Assembly: GCA_001803315.1 (NCBI GenBank)
Contig: MHBQ01000005.1
Span: 1 to 55,001, forward strand
Length of the DNA stretch: 55,001 nucleotides
Source: Lentisphaerae bacterium RIFOXYC12_FULL_60_16
GTDB taxonomy: Bacteria; Verrucomicrobiota; Kiritimatiellia; UBA8416; YA12-FULL-60-10
Direction of reading: 5' to 3'
This document shows positions 52,742-55,001 of this stretch, piece by piece (positions within the stretch are counted from its first letter, which is position 1; each line of letters opens with the position of its first letter). Below the pieces are notes generated by a model. The model was not told the DNA's origin, did not search any database, and was given only the letters and a program-made list of their open reading frames with translations. Both the position numbers and the translations under genes were made by a program.

Positions 52742-55001
52742 TTACCGGATCATGATCAGCATACCCGGTCGGGCCGATTCCTCATAAGCGCCCATCGCAA
52801 CGGTTTTATAACGGCGTTGTTTCCCGTCCAGGTCGACGGCGTCGGTCATCCAGGGCATGTTGAGGCCGGCATCTTTACAGGGTGATGCCGGCTGGAGGTG
52901 ATAGTCGCCCAGGGTGCCGGCATATCCATGTCCCACGCCGGCGGTCATGAACAACGGATCGACGGTGATGTTGCCGGTCCCGCTGCTCAGTCCTGGTGAA
53001 CAGGACCATGCGAATCCTGCCGGGAATGTACCGCCGATATCGCTGTTGGCGGTCGTGGTCACGTTGGTGTTGTCCCAGATGATCGTGTTGGTCACCGTTC
53101 CGCCTGCCCGGTAGACCCCCGCCCCGGCGCTGGCGGCCACGTTCACGGAATTGCCGGCGATCGTGCAATTCTCTAGGAGTGCGGAACCCGAAAGGTACAC
53201 CCCGCCGCCCCGGCTGGCCCCTCCATAACCGGGATTCGTTGTCGCCTCGTTGGCGACAATCAAGCAGTTCCGTACATGGCCTCCCGTCAGGTACAGCCCG
53301 CCTCCGTAGGACCAGGCATTCATATTCCCATAGGTTCGGTTATGGCGGAGAATGCAACGCTCGATCAGGCCGCCGGTCATCCGGATGCCGGCGCCACCCT
53401 CGGTCGAATACAGGTAGTTGGTTTCCAGAATGCAGTCCCGAACGGTTCCCGCCGTCATGGAGATCCCCTTGGTCTCGCGAACGGTAAGCTTCTCAAACCG
53501 TACGTTGCTGTGATTCAGTTCGATCCGGTAATCCCCCTTGATGATCGTATCCACGGCGTTGTTCATCCCCTGGATTAATATCCCCTTCCCAACAATGAGC
53601 TTGTTGCGGAGGATGAACACGCCGTTACTGGCCAGAACGGTTCCACTCGCCGGCGCGGCATTGACGGCGTCCTGGAGGTTGGTGGCTGCCGTGGCCCAGG
53701 ACACAAAGGGGAAGGTATGTCCGCCGGCCGGGCTGGCATACACGACCGATCCGAGCACCTGGACATAATCGGTCCGCAGGAAATTGGTGACTTCCCCGAC
53801 CTGGTTGCTGACCGTCAACTTCACGGAGTAGTACCCGGGCGTATAGGTGTTGGTAACCGTCCGCCGCGTGGACCCGACGGCGTCGTTCGTGCCGTCGTTG
53901 GTGAAATCCCAGCGGTAATAGAGGCCGTTCGTGTTGCCGGCCACCGAGGCGGTGAACACCACATCAATGGAATCCACCCCCGTGTTGGTCGGTGCGGAGA
54001 AACTGCATTCAAACGGCCGGTCGGCGGGTTCAGAAGCTTCATAGGCCCCGATGTCCACGCGGTTCGTGCCGTCATTGTTCCCGTCGATCGGCCGGTTGGT
54101 GTAAACCAGGTCGATGGTCATCTCCAGGCAGTTGGTTCCCGCGTCAATGCAGGACGACCCGGCGGCCAGCCGGTAATCAAGGTTGCCGGTATCGGAGAAA
54201 ACCGGGTCATCGGAAATGTTGGCGGCGCCTGCTTCCGGGGGCGTGGTACAGGAATAGGCGAAGGTCCCCCCGGTTTTGGCCACGTTGGCCACCGTGCCGT
54301 CGCTGGTCCGGGTGTTGAGATACACCAGGGTGTTGGTGACGGACCCACCCGTCATCACCAGTCCGCCGCCGGGATTGACCCGCGTGGTGTTGCCGGCAAT
54401 CGTGCAATTCAAGAGGCGTCCGGACCCCGACAACAGGATGCCGCCGGCATTGCCGGGCCCCGCGTTTTTTGCGACCAGGCAGTTTACGGCCTGTCCGCCG
54501 CTGATCCACACCCCGCCCCCGTCCCCGTATTCCCATAAATAACTGGATCGCGTGGTGTTGCTGACGATCGTGCAATTCACCAGTTTGCCGCCGGACATGT
54601 AGACGCCGCCCCCCCGGCCGATGCCGCCGTAGCTGGGCGAAGCGCCGGCCCAGTTGTTGACGATCGTGCAGTTGGAGACCAGCCCGCTCAGCATCCGCAC
54701 GCCGCCGCCGTAGGTGGTTTCGTTTGCATTTCCCCAATTGGTGTTGTTCCGGATGACGCAGTCATACAGGGAACCGGCATCCATCCGGATGCCGCCGCCG
54801 CCCGTCGCCCCGTAGTAATAGTTGCTGACGATGGTGCAATGGCGGACCGTCCCGGCGGTCAGGTAGATGCCTTCCCCGCGGGTGACGGTGCAGTATTCCA
54901 GCACGGCGTTTGCGTGGGCGATCAGGATCCGGTTGCCGCCCCGGATCGATGTGGCGGCCGCCCCGTTGACGCTCCGCAACCGGATGCCCCGGCTCAACTG
55001 C
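52742..55001 (-). CDS. Beta-helix/PKD surface protein, 5' part outside the window
   Basis: The open frame runs off the right edge, so the N-terminus is missing; at least 752 codons are visible. Two parallel beta-helix regions carry repeats of the type GGGV-Y-SGG-LVNCTIVSN and GGGLYLTGGHVRNCLIVANE in outline, typical of chlamydial polymorphic membrane protein/pectate-lyase-like folds. Between them is a PKD-like domain (YYRWDFTNDGTNDA). The segment SPAGGHTFPFVSWATAATN (19 residues) starts the second module and is nearly the same as in the 31.6-37.7-kb protease. The visible start (LSRGIRLRSVNG) aligns to the interior of such a module, confirming truncation by the window edge. Probably secreted or surface exposed. 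Confidence 0.85.
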   Translation of the reverse strand, partial: QLSRGIRLRSVNGAAATSIRGGNRILIAHANAVLEYCTVTRGEGIYLTAGTVRHCTIVSNYYYGATGGGGIRMDAGSLYDCVIRNNTNWGNANETTYGGGVRMLSGLVSNCTIVNNWAGASPSYGGIGRGGGVYMSGGKLVNCTIVSNTTRSSYLWEYGDGGGVWISGGQAVNCLVAKNAGPGNAGGILLSGSGRLLNCTIAGNTTRVNPGGGLVMTGGSVTNTLVYLNTRTSDGTVANVAKTGGTFAYSCTTPPEAGAANISDDPVFSDTGNLDYRLAAGSSCIDAGTNCLEMTIDLVYTNRPIDGNNDGTNRVDIGAYEASEPADRPFECSFSAPTNTGVDSIDVVFTASVAGNTNGLYYRWDFTNDGTNDAVGSTRRTVTNTYTPGYYSVKLTVSNQVGEVTNFLRTDYVQVLGSVVYASPAGGHTFPFVSWATAATNLQDAVNAAPASGTVLASNGVFILRNKLIVGKGILIQGMNNAVDTIIKGDYRIELNHSNVRFEKLTVRETKGISMTAGTVRDCILETNYLYSTEGGAGIRMTGGLIERCILRHNRTYGNMNAWSYGGGLYLTGGHVRNCLIVANEATTNPGYGGASRGGGVYLSGSALLENCTIAGNSVNVAASAGAGVYRAGGTVTNTIIWDNTNVTTTANSDIGGTFPAGFAWSCSPGLSSGTGNITVDPLFMTAGVGHGYAGTLGDYHLQPASPCKDAGLNMPWMTDAVDLDGKQRRYKTVAMGAYEESARPGMLIMIR

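Overview
The window is a GC-rich bacterial chromosome segment with long intergenic gaps, many dispersed short repeats and many secreted carbohydrate-active proteins. The gene content suggests a polysaccharide-degrading member of the PVC superphylum, most like Kiritimatiellota or Lentisphaerota. The pointers are a Cys-type sulfatase, DUF4838 and heparinase-like proteins, several TIM-barrel/BNR hydrolases, corrinoid-type uroporphyrinogen-decarboxylase homologues, giant beta-helix proteins, and a Na+-pumping decarboxylase for anaerobic energy conservation. The phylum is an inference from gene content only.

Left part (1-19.8 kb): a translationally coupled sulfatase/aldo-keto reductase pair, an AAA-14/DUF4143 ATPase, and a Cache-HAMP sensor with a C-terminal four-cysteine motif and no recognised output domain. 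A phosphodiester glycosidase-family protein, a DUF4838 protein, a secreted lectin-like protein divergent from an AraC-type regulator, a PL22-like propeller and a heparinase II/III-like lyase follow. A GIDE-domain membrane protein, a pair of ferritin-like proteins and a URO-D-family protein close this part. The gaps hold several repeat families, one of which abuts a truncated methyltransferase remnant.

Middle (19.9-29.4 kb): a compact two-gene modular type I polyketide synthase on the minus strand. The first protein is AT-ACP-KS-AT-DH-KR-ACP; the second is KS-AT only. No thioesterase, terminal carrier protein, phosphopantetheinyl transferase or tailoring gene lies beside it. A tRNA-Tyr follows.

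Next (30-37.7 kb, minus strand): a lipoprotein, a HEAT-like exported protein and an approximately 2,000-residue subtilisin-family protease fused to PKD and beta-helix modules. A related beta-helix protein runs off the right edge of the window.

Right part (38-52.7 kb): a REP-associated tyrosine transposase (RAYT) sits between well-matched terminal inverted repeats. A second copy of its right end lies 3.35 kb downstream, beyond a GntR/LacI-type regulator and a TIM-barrel hydrolase-like gene whose last codons are transposase-derived. A beta-helix secreted protein, a second URO-D-family protein, a sialidase-like gene and another hydrolase-like gene follow, with short gene stumps at the seams. A biotin ligase is divergent from an oadG-oadA-oadB operon, so the enzyme that attaches biotin sits next to the operon containing its probable substrate.

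The most notable points are the two-ended RAYT arrangement with passenger genes and the unusual two-protein polyketide synthase.
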